Of a DNA stretch of 64,000 nt, positions 1 through 8,759 are shown piece by piece. The stretch lies in NCBI GenBank assembly GCA_016784965.1, contig JADHTQ010000013.1, forward strand, positions 31,596 through 95,595, read 5' to 3'. The DNA is from Bacteriovoracaceae bacterium (GTDB lineage Bacteria > Bdellovibrionota > Bacteriovoracia > Bacteriovoracales > Bacteriovoracaceae). A program made the position numbers and the translations under genes. The notes beneath the pieces are model-generated. The model made no database searches. It was not told where the DNA came from and saw nothing but the letters and a program-made list of their open reading frames with translations. Numbering within the stretch: the first letter of the stretch is position 1; each line of letters opens with the position of its first letter.

Positions 1-412
1 ACTCTATCGGCAGAGGAAACTTAGGTGGTACATTCTTTTTTGCCATGGTCCCTGAGGTAACTTGCAAAATTTTGGCAACAGTTTGTAAGATATGCTTTAA
101 CTCCATTTGGGCATCAAAAATAGTAATTTCGTCCGCTGGTGCCTTAGTTTTACCCACTAGAAAACATTGGTTTTTTAAGTTATTTTTAGACAAATGTTTG
201 TGGATTTGTTCTCCAACATCTATTGTATAGCCACCGGTATCAATAAAGATCAAAGAGGATGCAAAGCTTTCTAAGTAACCCACAACCTCTCGAACAGTTG
301 AGGCCACCAATATTTTTGCACCTAGGTACACATTTAGATTTAGGCCATAAATGCCCTTGTAGTCGGCCCTATGCTCTAATAAAATTATATTGGGTTCTTG
401 CATATAAGTCAT
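1..412 (-). CDS. Receiver-like protein, partial (runs off left edge)
   Basis: An open frame on the minus strand starts at ATG 412 and stays open to the first base of the window (137 codons), so the C-terminal part is missing. The visible part reads like a degenerate receiver domain: a hydrophobic first strand (NIILLEHR), a later SLIFIDTGG strand, then KNQCFLVGK, followed by a helical stretch and a VPPKFPLPIE segment like the linkers that join such domains to output modules. There is no clear phosphoacceptor Asp in the usual acidic setting. No output domain is visible. The opposite-strand frame in the same place is a shadow. Function unknown; a signalling adaptor is the most I can infer. Confidence 0.6.
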   Translation of the reverse strand, partial: MTYMQEPNIILLEHRADYKGIYGLNLNVYLGAKILVASTVREVVGYLESFASSLIFIDTGGYTIDVGEQIHKHLSKNNLKNQCFLVGKTKAPADEITIFDAQMELKHILQTVAKILQVTSGTMAKKNVPPKFPLPIE

Positions 413-534
413 ATTATCATAATTTATCACAATATTAAATACGGGCAATTATTCTATTTGTTATATGTCACCGATTTGCAATTGGTGAGTAAATAAGCTT
501 ACAATTATTATAACTTTAATTTTTGGAGTATCAA

Positions 535-1014
535 GTGAGAGATGATGAAGATGGAGATATTTTTAACATAGACGCCATTGATAGTGATGATAATACTTTG
601 TTTGGGCTTGAACAAAAGGTGGAGCAAAAAGGTATATCTGACCTACAGGTTTGGGATTTCATGACTCTAAAAGTTATCTCAGCAAGAAAAGGAGATAGCA
701 TCGGTGCAGTAATTAAAATGTTTCAAACTCACAAAATCAGTGGTGCCAGCGTTATCAATGATCGCAATAAACTAATCGGTGTGATTTCTGAGTATGACTT
801 ATTATTACAAGCGGCCAGCAAAGATTTGTCCACTCCAATCGATTTTAACGAAAAAGTTTTTTCTATAAAAGGTAGCACTACTTTAAAAGAAACTATCGTT
901 TTATTTTATAAAAAAAGATATCGACGTTTTTTTGTTACCGACCAACTAAATGCTTTAACAGGTGTTATTTCGCGCATTGATGTCTTGTCAAAACTGCTGC
1001 ATAAAGATGATTAA
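535..1014 (+). CDS. CBS-domain pair protein
   Basis: About 159 residues: an acidic N-terminus (DDEDGDIFNIDAIDSDD) followed by two CBS motifs, the first around DFMTLKVIS...GASVINDRNKLIGVISEYDLL and the second ending YRRFFVTDQLNALTGVISRIDVL. CBS pairs usually bind adenosyl ligands and regulate a partner; no partner domain is fused here. The frame extends upstream to TTG 523, but GGAG at 525-528 lies six bases before GTG 535, so GTG is the likely start. It converges on the next gene and the stop codons overlap by a few bases. A paralogue sits at 58488-58907 with the same YRRF...ISR.DVL ending. Confidence 0.85.
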   Translation: MRDDEDGDIFNIDAIDSDDNTLFGLEQKVEQKGISDLQVWDFMTLKVISARKGDSIGAVIKMFQTHKISGASVINDRNKLIGVISEYDLLLQAASKDLSTPIDFNEKVFSIKGSTTLKETIVLFYKKRYRRFFVTDQLNALTGVISRIDVLSKLLHKDD

Positions 1015-2495
1015 CTACGCTTGTCTAGCTGTACCAACAAGCCGTTAAAGATGAGGTAATGAAAAGGTAAAAAGAAAGTCCAATATAAAAATCCCAAAAA
1101 ACCATTAGACTGAAAATAAGCAGTGACTGATAATTTATGTTTGTTTTCATGTGAAGCGATAGCAAACTTTAGCCATGCCAAACCGGGCATCTTCATTTCT
1201 GCAAATAAAGTTAGCTCCTGGTTTTGCTTAATTTTTTCTACCCGCCAAAAGTCTACTACATCATTAGTGCGCAAACTGGTATAATCTCGCCTACCACGAG
1301 AGGTACCGACTCCCATTAGGACTCTGTCGATCATCCCTCTTATCCTCCACATCCAATTATTGTGAAACCATCCATGTTTCCCACCGACTTGACAAATAGA
1401 GTGAAATAGCTGCTCTGCTGTTTTATTGCTGAATATGGAATATGAGGCACTGTAGTGTGGTTTTGCAGGAAGTGTCTCCAATGTATAATGTTCATGTCCA
1501 TGGGGGTAATAAGCATTCGACCAACGAGTAATGACGTTGTCTTCTGCTTCACTATCAATGGCATGTAATATTGCATCCTTATACCTATGACGATTGATGC
1601 GAACATAATTTTTAATGTCATCATGCTTGCAGACAACATCGTTTTTTAGGCCATCCATTAAGTTAAAAATCAAAGGAGCAGGAACAGATGAAATTAAACT
1701 AGAAATATAAGAAATTACTTTTGATGAGTGAATTGGGCTTTTTAAAAATACCCTTTTTTTACCTAATATCTCAGCTAGTTTTACTAGCATTTCCTTATAG
1801 GTTAAAATGTCAGGGCCTCCAATATCAAAATCCTTATTAACTGTATCCGGGTTTTCTAAGACACCAATTAGATATTTTCGCACATCTCTCTCGGCTATGG
1901 GCTGACACTTAGTTTGATAATGTTTTGAACAGACAATCACAGGAATTTTTTCGATAACATCTTTGATCAACTCGTATGAGGCACTCCCCGATCCGATAAT
2001 GATCGCAGCTTTTAAAACTGTAACAGGCACTTTGCCCTTTCTTAACTCTTTTGCTACTTGGATACGACTTTGCAAGTGATCAGATAGATCATTACTTTCA
2101 TCACCAAGGCCCCCTAAATATATAATGCGCTTTACACCTTGCTTTTGAGCAGCAATTCTAAAGTTGGTAGCACTTTGAATTTCTGCTTGAAAAAATTGGT
2201 TGGATGACATAAGCAGGGAGTGGATCAAGTAATAAGCAGTATCTACACCTTCTAGCGCTTTTAATAACTTATCAAATTGTAAGGTAGAGGCCTCAGCAAT
2301 CTCTACATTAGGCCACATATCTTCGTATTCTGGTATCTTTCGCCTCACCATAATGCGAACATCATAGCCGCGGCCTGTAAGAGTGGGAATAATTCGTCCA
2401 CCGATATAACCGGATGCACCAGTTACTAAGACTTTACCACAGTTTACAAGCGGTTTGCTGGACATTTCTTTGTCTAATAAAAATTGATCACACAT
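1011..2495 (-). CDS. SDR/NmrA-like NAD(P)-binding protein with C-terminal DUF2867-type domain
   Basis: 494 residues. The N-terminal half is an extended-SDR Rossmann fold with the dinucleotide motif TGASGYIGG after strand KVLV, then YLIHSLL and YLGGLGDE as in the NmrA/YbjT group. The C-terminal half (from about residue 330, KPHYSASYSIFSNKTAEQLF, to WTFFLPFHYLIFNGLL) resembles the DUF2867 domain often fused to such proteins. Substrate unknown; relatives are described as putative nucleoside-diphosphate-sugar epimerase-like or quinone-associated proteins. No strong Shine-Dalgarno precedes ATG 2495; ATG 2465 is an alternative. It stands alone. Confidence 0.8.
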   Translation of the reverse strand: MCDQFLLDKEMSSKPLVNCGKVLVTGASGYIGGRIIPTLTGRGYDVRIMVRRKIPEYEDMWPNVEIAEASTLQFDKLLKALEGVDTAYYLIHSLLMSSNQFFQAEIQSATNFRIAAQKQGVKRIIYLGGLGDESNDLSDHLQSRIQVAKELRKGKVPVTVLKAAIIIGSGSASYELIKDVIEKIPVIVCSKHYQTKCQPIAERDVRKYLIGVLENPDTVNKDFDIGGPDILTYKEMLVKLAEILGKKRVFLKSPIHSSKVISYISSLISSVPAPLIFNLMDGLKNDVVCKHDDIKNYVRINRHRYKDAILHAIDSEAEDNVITRWSNAYYPHGHEHYTLETLPAKPHYSASYSIFSNKTAEQLFHSICQVGGKHGWFHNNWMWRIRGMIDRVLMGVGTSRGRRDYTSLRTNDVVDFWRVEKIKQNQELTLFAEMKMPGLAWLKFAIASHENKHKLSVTAYFQSNGFLGFLYWTFFLPFHYLIFNGLLVQLDKRS

Positions 2496-2541
2496 GGGTA
2501 GATACGTACCGCAAAAAAATAACGCTGTCTACTGTGGATGG

Positions 2542-3324
2542 CTACCTTATATCTACTTTTCCTCTTTTATAAAAGAATACCTCTTCATTGCCATCTTTGT
2601 CGTATTCAGACCAGTCGCCATCTTTTAAATTATCTAGATAATAGCCACTTGCTTTGTTGAAGCCATTGGCATAATAAAATTCCCAATCGCCCTCTTTTTC
2701 CCCCTGTTGATAACTTCCTCGGGCCATGAGCTGTCCGTTTGGATAGTAGTGATCCCACTCACCATCTCGCATCTTTGATGCTATGCGCCCTTTGAGGGCC
2801 ACCTTGCCATCTTCAAACTTGGAGACATACATCCCCCTGTTTAGTTCAAAGTTTTCACCAATTAATATTTTTTCCGAAGGCACTTGCCAGGCAAAACCGG
2901 TAATTGCTCTAAATTTTTGGAGTTCATGAATCTTTTTCATGATTGTGAGTCTGCAATTTTCCTGTTGTGAGTATTGAACTGCTTCGACCAGTTCAGCTTC
3001 ATCCTTGTATTTTCTACGCATCCTATCATCAAATTTATTGTAGACAATATCTTCTTCAACTGGTGATTTAAATAAGGCATAAACGAATATCATCACAGGA
3101 TTTGGGAGTTGTCCCCATATTTTATAAATATCATCGGAGCTTAACTTGCTTAAATATGTATAATCAACTAGGTTTTTGACAATCCACGTCATATAGACTG
3201 GGTCCTCTAGTAGGCCCAGTGCAATCATGTCTTTGACTTTCTCATTGGGAGTTTCTTCTAGAAAACAAACATAATCTTTAAAACCCTCAATGCCTCTTTT
3301 TTTGTGTCTCTTTAATAGTTCCAT
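2542..3324 (-). CDS. MORN-variant repeat protein (YwqK-like C-terminus)
   Basis: 260 residues. The C-terminal third carries repeated MORN_2-type units: DGEWDHYYPNGQLMARGSY, EGDWEFYYANGFNKASGYY, DGDWSEYDKDGNEEVFF. The N-terminal 150 residues are helical and charged with no signal peptide and no family I recognise. MORN_2 units occur in YwqK-type proteins, sometimes called antitoxins, but no toxin gene is adjacent, so I make no such claim. There is no Shine-Dalgarno before ATG 3324; a promoter placed for leaderless transcription precedes it (see 3333-3361). Confidence 0.75.
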   Translation of the reverse strand: MELLKRHKKRGIEGFKDYVCFLEETPNEKVKDMIALGLLEDPVYMTWIVKNLVDYTYLSKLSSDDIYKIWGQLPNPVMIFVYALFKSPVEEDIVYNKFDDRMRRKYKDEAELVEAVQYSQQENCRLTIMKKIHELQKFRAITGFAWQVPSEKILIGENFELNRGMYVSKFEDGKVALKGRIASKMRDGEWDHYYPNGQLMARGSYQQGEKEGDWEFYYANGFNKASGYYLDNLKDGDWSEYDKDGNEEVFFYKRGKVDIR

Positions 3325-3332
3325 AGAACATA

Positions 3333-3361
3333 AGTATATATAAAGCGCTGGTTAGTTGCAA
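3333..3361 (-). promoter_or_regulatory. Putative sigma-70 promoter for a leaderless mRNA
   Basis: On the minus strand TTGCAA (3361-3356), a 17-base spacer and TATACT (3338-3333) precede ATG 3324 by eight bases. No Shine-Dalgarno lies between. Transcription from this pair would begin at or within a base or two of the start codon. Two other promoters in the window show the same geometry. Confidence 0.45.
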
Positions 3362-3404
3362 TTAGATTTGGTATAAATTCAAAAAAACAATTATTGGAGG
3401 TTAT

Positions 3405-4343
3405 ATGAGACTTATACATGCCTTTATTCTGTTTGCCCTTTTTTGGTCTACTACCACATACAGCTTAGATACCACAGTACTACAAGATCGCTTAGATCTA
3501 CTTTCTCATCAAAAGCTTAAAAATCCACCTGAGCTACATTTTTTAGATTACATTAAAGGTTGTGTAATCTCACGAATTCATGTGCCCGTCTATAACCCTC
3601 TAACTAAAAAAACGGAGACGATAAAAGCGATATACACTTTTCCAGACGTAAATAAAGTAGTACCTGCAGTTTTAATTATCCCCAGTATATATGACAATAA
3701 AATATTAGAACAAAAAGTTAGTGATCAACTTTGCGATGTAAAAATTGCCTCTATTTTTCCTGAATTTAATATGAATATAATCTCTTTGGAAAACATAACT
3801 TTTGAATCCTTTGATAACAGCAATCGCACAATTATGTTACGACTTAGAACCTTGTTAGATGTGTTTGAGTTAGTACCTCAAGTTGATCAAAAGAGAATTG
3901 GACTATACGGAATAAGCCTTGGAGGTGTACTGGGATCACAGCTTGCTCTGGTTGATTCACGTGTTAAGGCCAATGTTTTTGCCGCAGCTGGAGCAAATTT
4001 TGCTGGCATTTTAACCCATAGCCAGGAAAAATCTATTAAAGCATTTCGCCAAAGATTGATGCAAAAATACCGCCTGAAGACGACAGATGAGTACTTTGCA
4101 AGGCTTAAAAAACAGATCAAACTTGAAACTCTATTTTTTAGTGATCACTTTGCATCCAAGCCAACCTTTTTAATGATCGTCACAAACGATGTATACGTTC
4201 CAACTGACTATCAGAATAAACTGCGCGATACAATGCTTAGGCCAAAAGTGATGTATATAAACAAAGGCCATGTCTGGAGCATCATTAAGTTTGTACAAAT
4301 AAATAAAACTGCGCCATTTAAATTTTTATTGCAAAACTTGTAA
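3405..4343 (+). CDS. Secreted alpha/beta hydrolase
   Basis: 312 residues starting at ATG 3405 behind a good GGAGG. Residues 1-20 (MRLIHAFILFALFWSTTTYS) are a signal peptide. The nucleophile elbow GISLGG lies in IGLYGISLGGVLGSQLAL; a late acidic strand (MIVTNDVYVP) and a final His (NKGHVWS) can supply the rest of a Ser-Asp-His triad. The fold resembles dienelactone hydrolase or acyl esterase families; substrate unknown. The following GNAT gene starts six bases after the stop, so the two are probably co-transcribed. Confidence 0.8.
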   Translation: MRLIHAFILFALFWSTTTYSLDTTVLQDRLDLLSHQKLKNPPELHFLDYIKGCVISRIHVPVYNPLTKKTETIKAIYTFPDVNKVVPAVLIIPSIYDNKILEQKVSDQLCDVKIASIFPEFNMNIISLENITFESFDNSNRTIMLRLRTLLDVFELVPQVDQKRIGLYGISLGGVLGSQLALVDSRVKANVFAAAGANFAGILTHSQEKSIKAFRQRLMQKYRLKTTDEYFARLKKQIKLETLFFSDHFASKPTFLMIVTNDVYVPTDYQNKLRDTMLRPKVMYINKGHVWSIIKFVQINKTAPFKFLLQNL

Positions 4344-4348
4344 AGTAC

Positions 4349-5158
4349 ATGTCCTGCATACAGAACATTGATATAAAAGATTTTTGTTCCATCAATGCAG
4401 CTCAACTTCAAAACGTTGATTTTTTTTCAAATCCAGTCTTAGAATTGGTTGATGCCATTAATAAAGCAAATCTTGACAGTAGCACTACAATTTTTTTTAC
4501 AATCTTCGAGCAAGGCCAAATTGCCGGACAGGCAATTGTGACTCTCCCCCACAGACCAATCGTTATTAGTGATCTTTCATATGAATCTATAGAGATTTTA
4601 TGTAATAAATTAAAAGAGCAAGCAATATGCATTTCAGGCGTTAAAGGACCAAAAGATGCTTGCCTGTATTTTGCAAAACTATGGTGGGGCTCCTATAGCA
4701 TTGAGCTGCACCAAGGAATCTATGAAGTAACCAATGTAAAAATGCCCCCCTTAAATGGCGGAAGATTAATCACTGCAACTAGACAACATCAAGATATTGT
4801 AAATTCTTTTCTTGCTCGCTTTCTAAAATGCCATGCCCGGGCCATTGATTTAAGCAGCAGGATGATTGAGCAACAGCAAATCTTTCTTTGGGTAAATGCA
4901 AGTGGAGAAATTGTGTCTATGGGGGCCAAAATGGCAGCGACAATCTCATATATCTATACTCCAAAGCAACACAGAAGAGCAGGTTATGCCAGTAGACTGG
5001 TGGCCTGCCTCGCAAGTAAACTGCTAAATGATGGTAAGACAAGATGTAGACTCTACAGTGATTTTTCTAACCCAACAACAAATTCGATATATAAAAAAAT
5101 TGGCAATAAATTAAAAGGTGAGGCCCTATATGTTGTTTTTAAGCAAAACTTAACATAA
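4349..5158 (+). CDS. GNAT-family N-acetyltransferase
   Basis: 269 residues. The C-terminal half has the GNAT acetyl-CoA-binding pattern: SYIYTPKQHRRAGYASRLVA (a Q/R-x-x-G-x-A type loop), then CRLYSDFSNPTTNSIYKKIG, the NPTS-like strand with the Tyr typical of these enzymes. The N-terminal 130 residues are poorly conserved, as in two-domain GNATs. Acceptor unknown. It follows the hydrolase with a six-base gap and overlaps the convergent DUF445 gene by 20 bases at its 3' end. Confidence 0.8.
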   Translation: MSCIQNIDIKDFCSINAAQLQNVDFFSNPVLELVDAINKANLDSSTTIFFTIFEQGQIAGQAIVTLPHRPIVISDLSYESIEILCNKLKEQAICISGVKGPKDACLYFAKLWWGSYSIELHQGIYEVTNVKMPPLNGGRLITATRQHQDIVNSFLARFLKCHARAIDLSSRMIEQQQIFLWVNASGEIVSMGAKMAATISYIYTPKQHRRAGYASRLVACLASKLLNDGKTRCRLYSDFSNPTTNSIYKKIGNKLKGEALYVVFKQNLT

Positions 5159-5813
5159 AACCAATTACTCCCCCAAACACTCCACCCCACACAACTAACC
5201 AGCCAAGGTGTTTGGCAATCATATCTTGGATGATTACTTTCACCATTTGAGGTGTCATCTCTTCTAATCTTTGATGAACAACTTCTTCAATTTTAGCGAC
5301 CATTTCATTTTTATTTATGGCCTCTTTAAAAGAAGCAGATTGAGAAATTTCTATAATGCTTGCTTTCATTTTCACCACAAATGGCGTTTTTAAGGGTTCC
5401 AAAGCAGTGCTACCACCTAACATAGCAAGCATTCCGCCAAAAGGGGAGTTTACAATCACCTCGAGTAAATTTGCAAATAAGTGATCATAGTCTATTGCCT
5501 CTACTACCCCGTTATAATCAATCAACTGATCTGTAGATGTATTGGCATGATTAAAAAACTGCCCCATAATGAGAGTCTTGATGCCATCTTTAAAGTCATG
5601 AAAGCGGGTGGGTATGACACCTGAACCATAAAGATAGGGAACCTTTTCAAATAACATGTGGACCGCTAGCCAATTGGTCACAGAACCTGACAGGGCAAAA
5701 AAACCCACAGTCAATAGCTGCTTCTGATAAACAGGAGAGATATACCCACAAATAACAATCAAAGCTGCCAAGGCATTAGTCATAAAACTTTTATTTGAAA
5801 AGACCTCACTCAC
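5139..5813 (-). CDS. DUF445 membrane protein
   Basis: 224 residues. The N-terminus (ALAALIVICGYISPVYQ, then LLTVGFFALSGSVTNWLAVHMLFEKVPYLYGSGVIP) matches the DUF445 (YheB/YjiN-like) family, with the typical G.VTNWLA and GSGVIP segments; the C-terminus ends in another membrane segment (LVVWGGVFGGVIGFMLSF). It starts with GTG 5813 behind AAGGAG seven bases upstream. It follows the HtrA-like gene with only a 14-base gap, so they form one operon. Role unknown; membrane location is clear. Confidence 0.8.
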   Translation of the reverse strand: MSEVFSNKSFMTNALAALIVICGYISPVYQKQLLTVGFFALSGSVTNWLAVHMLFEKVPYLYGSGVIPTRFHDFKDGIKTLIMGQFFNHANTSTDQLIDYNGVVEAIDYDHLFANLLEVIVNSPFGGMLAMLGGSTALEPLKTPFVVKMKASIIEISQSASFKEAINKNEMVAKIEEVVHQRLEEMTPQMVKVIIQDMIAKHLGWLVVWGGVFGGVIGFMLSFA

Positions 5814-5827
5814 TTTAGCACTCCTTT

Positions 5828-6895
5828 TTAAAAAATTGCTGATAACTTAACTTTTATTTTTTTCTTTACTCCATCTTGGATAGCAGTTATCTCCACCACA
5901 TCTCCAATTTGATGTCGTTCTAAAATGTTATAAACATCGTCATAGGAATGAATTGTAGTACCATTTATCTCAAGCATAATGTCGCCAGCAACTCTTCTTC
6001 CGTGTCTATCCCACCTTCTTCCGCGTAAGCCTGCAAGTGCAGCAGGGCCATCACTGGCAACTGCTAGAATCTCAATTCCCTCTTCCATCCTGCTGTTTCT
6101 GGGAATACTGATTCCAAGACCTGGTTGAATTACTTTTCCATGTTTTATCAGCTGGGGTACAATCCTTGAAATGGGGTCCACCGGTACGGCAAAACCAACG
6201 CCAGAAGATCCACCAGAGCGGCTTAGAATCTGGGTATTCATGCCAATTAACTTCCCCCTGGAATTGAGCAGAGGGCCTCCGGAGTTTCCGGGATTAATAG
6301 ATGCATCGGTTTGAATCATACCATGGATTTTAATACCTGAGACACCTTCAATCTTTCTATCCAAGGCAGATATAATCCCCTGTGTTACTGTATGCTCCAT
6401 CTCAAAAGGATTTCCGATGGCAATCGCCTTTTGACCGGCCAACAAATTCTTCGATTTGCCAACTGTAATTGGATAGAGTTTTTTAGGTTTTTTAACGAGC
6501 TTTAAAACAGCAATATCTTTGTGAGGCTGAATACCTACAATTTTGGCCTGATATTGATTTTTGTCTTTTAAAAAAGAAATTAAAAATGAGTCTCCACCGG
6601 CCACGACGTGGAAATTGGTAACGATATGCCCCAAATCATCCCAAACAAATCCAGTGCCAACACCTGCACGCACACCATAGATATCATAGTCCCACCCAGA
6701 GCGCACCATTTTGATATTGGTAACGTTTACTACCGAATTAACTGATTTTTGGAAAACATCAATGGTGTTTTTTTCATTGGCAGTCAAATAGTCATACTCT
6801 TCATTTAGGGGTTCTTTACTTTTAAAAGCAAGTGTCGAAAAAATTCCAAGAGAAAAAACCATGACAATAAGTGCGAAATTGTTTACTTTGCTCAT
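5828..6895 (-). CDS. HtrA/Deg-type periplasmic serine protease with one PDZ domain
   Basis: 355 residues. An N-terminal signal anchor (FALIVMVFSLGIFSTLAF) leads into a trypsin-like domain: His about 96 in HIVTNFHVV, Asp about 127 in HKDIAVLKL, Ser about 204 in NPGNSGGPLLNS, plus the family's GNPFEMEHTVTQGIISALDR. A single PDZ follows (GIEILAVASDGPAALAGLRG...GDIMLEINGTTIHSYDDVYNIL). One PDZ and an uncleaved-looking anchor make it DegS/HhoB-like in layout. It probably degrades or senses misfolded envelope proteins. GGAG lies six bases before ATG 6895. Confidence 0.9.
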   Translation of the reverse strand: MSKVNNFALIVMVFSLGIFSTLAFKSKEPLNEEYDYLTANEKNTIDVFQKSVNSVVNVTNIKMVRSGWDYDIYGVRAGVGTGFVWDDLGHIVTNFHVVAGGDSFLISFLKDKNQYQAKIVGIQPHKDIAVLKLVKKPKKLYPITVGKSKNLLAGQKAIAIGNPFEMEHTVTQGIISALDRKIEGVSGIKIHGMIQTDASINPGNSGGPLLNSRGKLIGMNTQILSRSGGSSGVGFAVPVDPISRIVPQLIKHGKVIQPGLGISIPRNSRMEEGIEILAVASDGPAALAGLRGRRWDRHGRRVAGDIMLEINGTTIHSYDDVYNILERHQIGDVVEITAIQDGVKKKIKVKLSAIF

Positions 6896-6979
6896 AATTT
6901 ACTCCTTTACTGAAGGCCTTAAAAAAGAAAGTCCCTAATTGATATATACACCAATTAGCAATTTATCAAGAGTAAGCAA

Positions 6980-7882
6980 ATGGAAATAAAATATTTTAAC
7001 CGACATAGTGGCAAGATAGAAGTTGAGCAAGTTTACGGAGACAAGGCCATAAAATGGTTTTATTCTGCCAAAATTGGTAAATCACTTCTCAACATTATAT
7101 GCAGGGCACCAATCAGTGTTCTCTATGGTTTTTTGCAAAATAGAAAATCAAGTACCAAAAAAATCGATGGCTTTGTACGAGAATTCAACATACCCATGGA
7201 AGAGTTTTTACCAGAAGATGGGTCATACTCTACCTTTAATAATTTTTTCATTAGAAAATTTAAGGCCGGAGCTAGAGCGTTTACCGAAGATTCTCAGACT
7301 ATGCCGGCAATGTGTGAGGCGCGCTATTTTGGGTTTTTAGGAGTAGATAAAAGCTCTACAGTACAAATTAAAGGCAAGCACCTAACTCCCCTTCAAATAC
7401 TTGCAAACGAGCAATATGCCAAGAAATTTGAGGATGGACCGATCCTGGTTGCCAGACTGTGTCCAGTTGACTACCATCGCTTTCACTTCCCCGACGACGG
7501 TGAAGTAATTGATCACTACAAAGTCCCCGGCATGCTTCACTCCGTTAACCCCATCGCTCTTAATGCCAAAGCAGATATTTTAGGATCTAATGCTCGGGAA
7601 GTGACCATTTTAAAAACAAAAAATTTTAAAAAGTTAGCTTTTATTGAGGTAGGTGCCGTCTGTGTTGGCAAAATTGTCCAAACATATAAAAATAACAAAT
7701 TTGGACGCGGTGATGAAAAAGGGTATTTTCTTTTTGGTGGCTCTACTGTTATTGTGATGGGTGAAAAAGATGCTTGGGTGCCTTCAGTCGATATTTTAGA
7801 AAACACTAAAAACGAGCTAGAAACTTATGTTAAGCTTGGCAGTGTTGTGGCCACTGGGCAAGGGAGAAGTGGTGCCATATAG
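6980..7882 (+). CDS. psd: Phosphatidylserine decarboxylase proenzyme
   Basis: 300 residues. The enzyme turns phosphatidylserine into phosphatidylethanolamine at the inner membrane. Family signs are FFIRKFKAGARAF, CPVDYHRFHFPDDG and GMLHSVNPIAL, and the self-cleavage site GGST at about residues 253-256 (YFLFGGSTVIVM), where Ser255 becomes the pyruvoyl group of the small subunit. GGST rather than LGST and the long N-terminus fit the PSD-II type. The C-terminus overlaps the next regulator gene by 11 bases. The spacer to the divergent protease gene contains a 7-bp inverted repeat (6935-6958). Confidence 0.93.
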   Translation: MEIKYFNRHSGKIEVEQVYGDKAIKWFYSAKIGKSLLNIICRAPISVLYGFLQNRKSSTKKIDGFVREFNIPMEEFLPEDGSYSTFNNFFIRKFKAGARAFTEDSQTMPAMCEARYFGFLGVDKSSTVQIKGKHLTPLQILANEQYAKKFEDGPILVARLCPVDYHRFHFPDDGEVIDHYKVPGMLHSVNPIALNAKADILGSNAREVTILKTKNFKKLAFIEVGAVCVGKIVQTYKNNKFGRGDEKGYFLFGGSTVIVMGEKDAWVPSVDILENTKNELETYVKLGSVVATGQGRSGAI

Positions 7883-8759
7883 CAAAATGAGTAAACAACA
7901 GCTCATCGAGCTGATCGAGCAACTTAAACTTCAAGTTGATCAGCAAAACGTGCTGGAAGAAGAACTCATGCAAATTTTCAATACTGCAGCAGATGGAATG
8001 CGCGTTATTGATATCGACTTTAATACTCTACGTGTAAATGAAACCTTTTTGAAACTATCCAACTCAACATTATCACAAAATATCGGCCAAAAGTGTCATG
8101 ACGTTTTTAAAGGAGCTTTCTGTCACACAGATAAATGTCCAATACTGCAAATTAAAAGTGGCAAAGAAAAGTTTGAGGCAGAGGTAGAAAAAATTAGAAC
8201 CGATGGGAGCATCGTTCCATGTATTGTCTCTGCAACCCGTTTTACCGATTCAAGCGGTAAATTAATTGGTGTCGTGGAGGACTTTAAAGATATTTCTGAA
8301 AGAAAGATCTCTGAAGAAAAGATAAAATCAAAAAACATCAAACTAAAAGAAGCAAACATAACTCTAAGAAATGTTCTGGCCCACATTGAAGAAGAAAAAA
8401 TAAGTATTAAAGAAAATATCAATCTAAATATTGAAAAAACCGTAAAACCAGTGCTACAAAAAATTAAAGAGGGTGGGCACAATAAAGCGCAGTTACTTGA
8501 GCTGTTAGAAACGAATTTAAATCGCCTGTCGATGGATTTCTATCACAAGATAAATAACTATAAGCTAAAACTCTCCCCAACAGAAATTAAAGTATGCCAA
8601 TTAGTAAGGGCCGGTTATCAAGCAAAAGAAATTGCCTCACTCATGCACATCGCAACTTCTACAGTCCATGTCCATAAAGAAAAAATTCGTCGAAAACTAG
8701 GGCTTACTAATAAGCCGATTAATTTAAAAACATATCTCTCAGAATTGTTAAACCAATAG
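7872..8759 (+). CDS. PAS-LuxR type transcriptional regulator
   Basis: About 295 residues. A short coiled start (QQLIELIEQLKLQVDQQN) precedes a PAS domain with a Cys cluster (KCHDVFKGAFCHTDKCPI) and the closing segment GKLIGVVEDFKDISERK; a long coiled coil follows, then a LuxR helix-turn-helix (LSPTEIKVCQLVRAGYQAKEIASLM...VHKEKIRRKLGL). There is no receiver domain. The frame is open to 7827, but GGGAG at 7862-7866 sits five bases before GTG 7872; ATG 7887 is an alternative. It overlaps psd, suggesting coupled translation. Ligand and targets unknown. Confidence 0.82.
   Translation: MPYSKMSKQQLIELIEQLKLQVDQQNVLEEELMQIFNTAADGMRVIDIDFNTLRVNETFLKLSNSTLSQNIGQKCHDVFKGAFCHTDKCPILQIKSGKEKFEAEVEKIRTDGSIVPCIVSATRFTDSSGKLIGVVEDFKDISERKISEEKIKSKNIKLKEANITLRNVLAHIEEEKISIKENINLNIEKTVKPVLQKIKEGGHNKAQLLELLETNLNRLSMDFYHKINNYKLKLSPTEIKVCQLVRAGYQAKEIASLMHIATSTVHVHKEKIRRKLGLTNKPINLKTYLSELLNQ

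Noticed and set aside
45..230. Short plus-strand frame at the left edge
   Set aside because: Lies opposite the longer minus-strand partial gene that has receiver-like sequence; no binding site.
2503..2531. Leaderless promoter before the SDR/DUF2867 gene (TAGACA, 17 bases, TACGTA)
   Set aside because: The -35 is fair but the -10 matches consensus poorly; not enough to list.
2542..3324. Antitoxin of a YwqK-type toxin-antitoxin pair
   Set aside because: No adjacent small toxin gene; MORN_2 repeats alone are not evidence.
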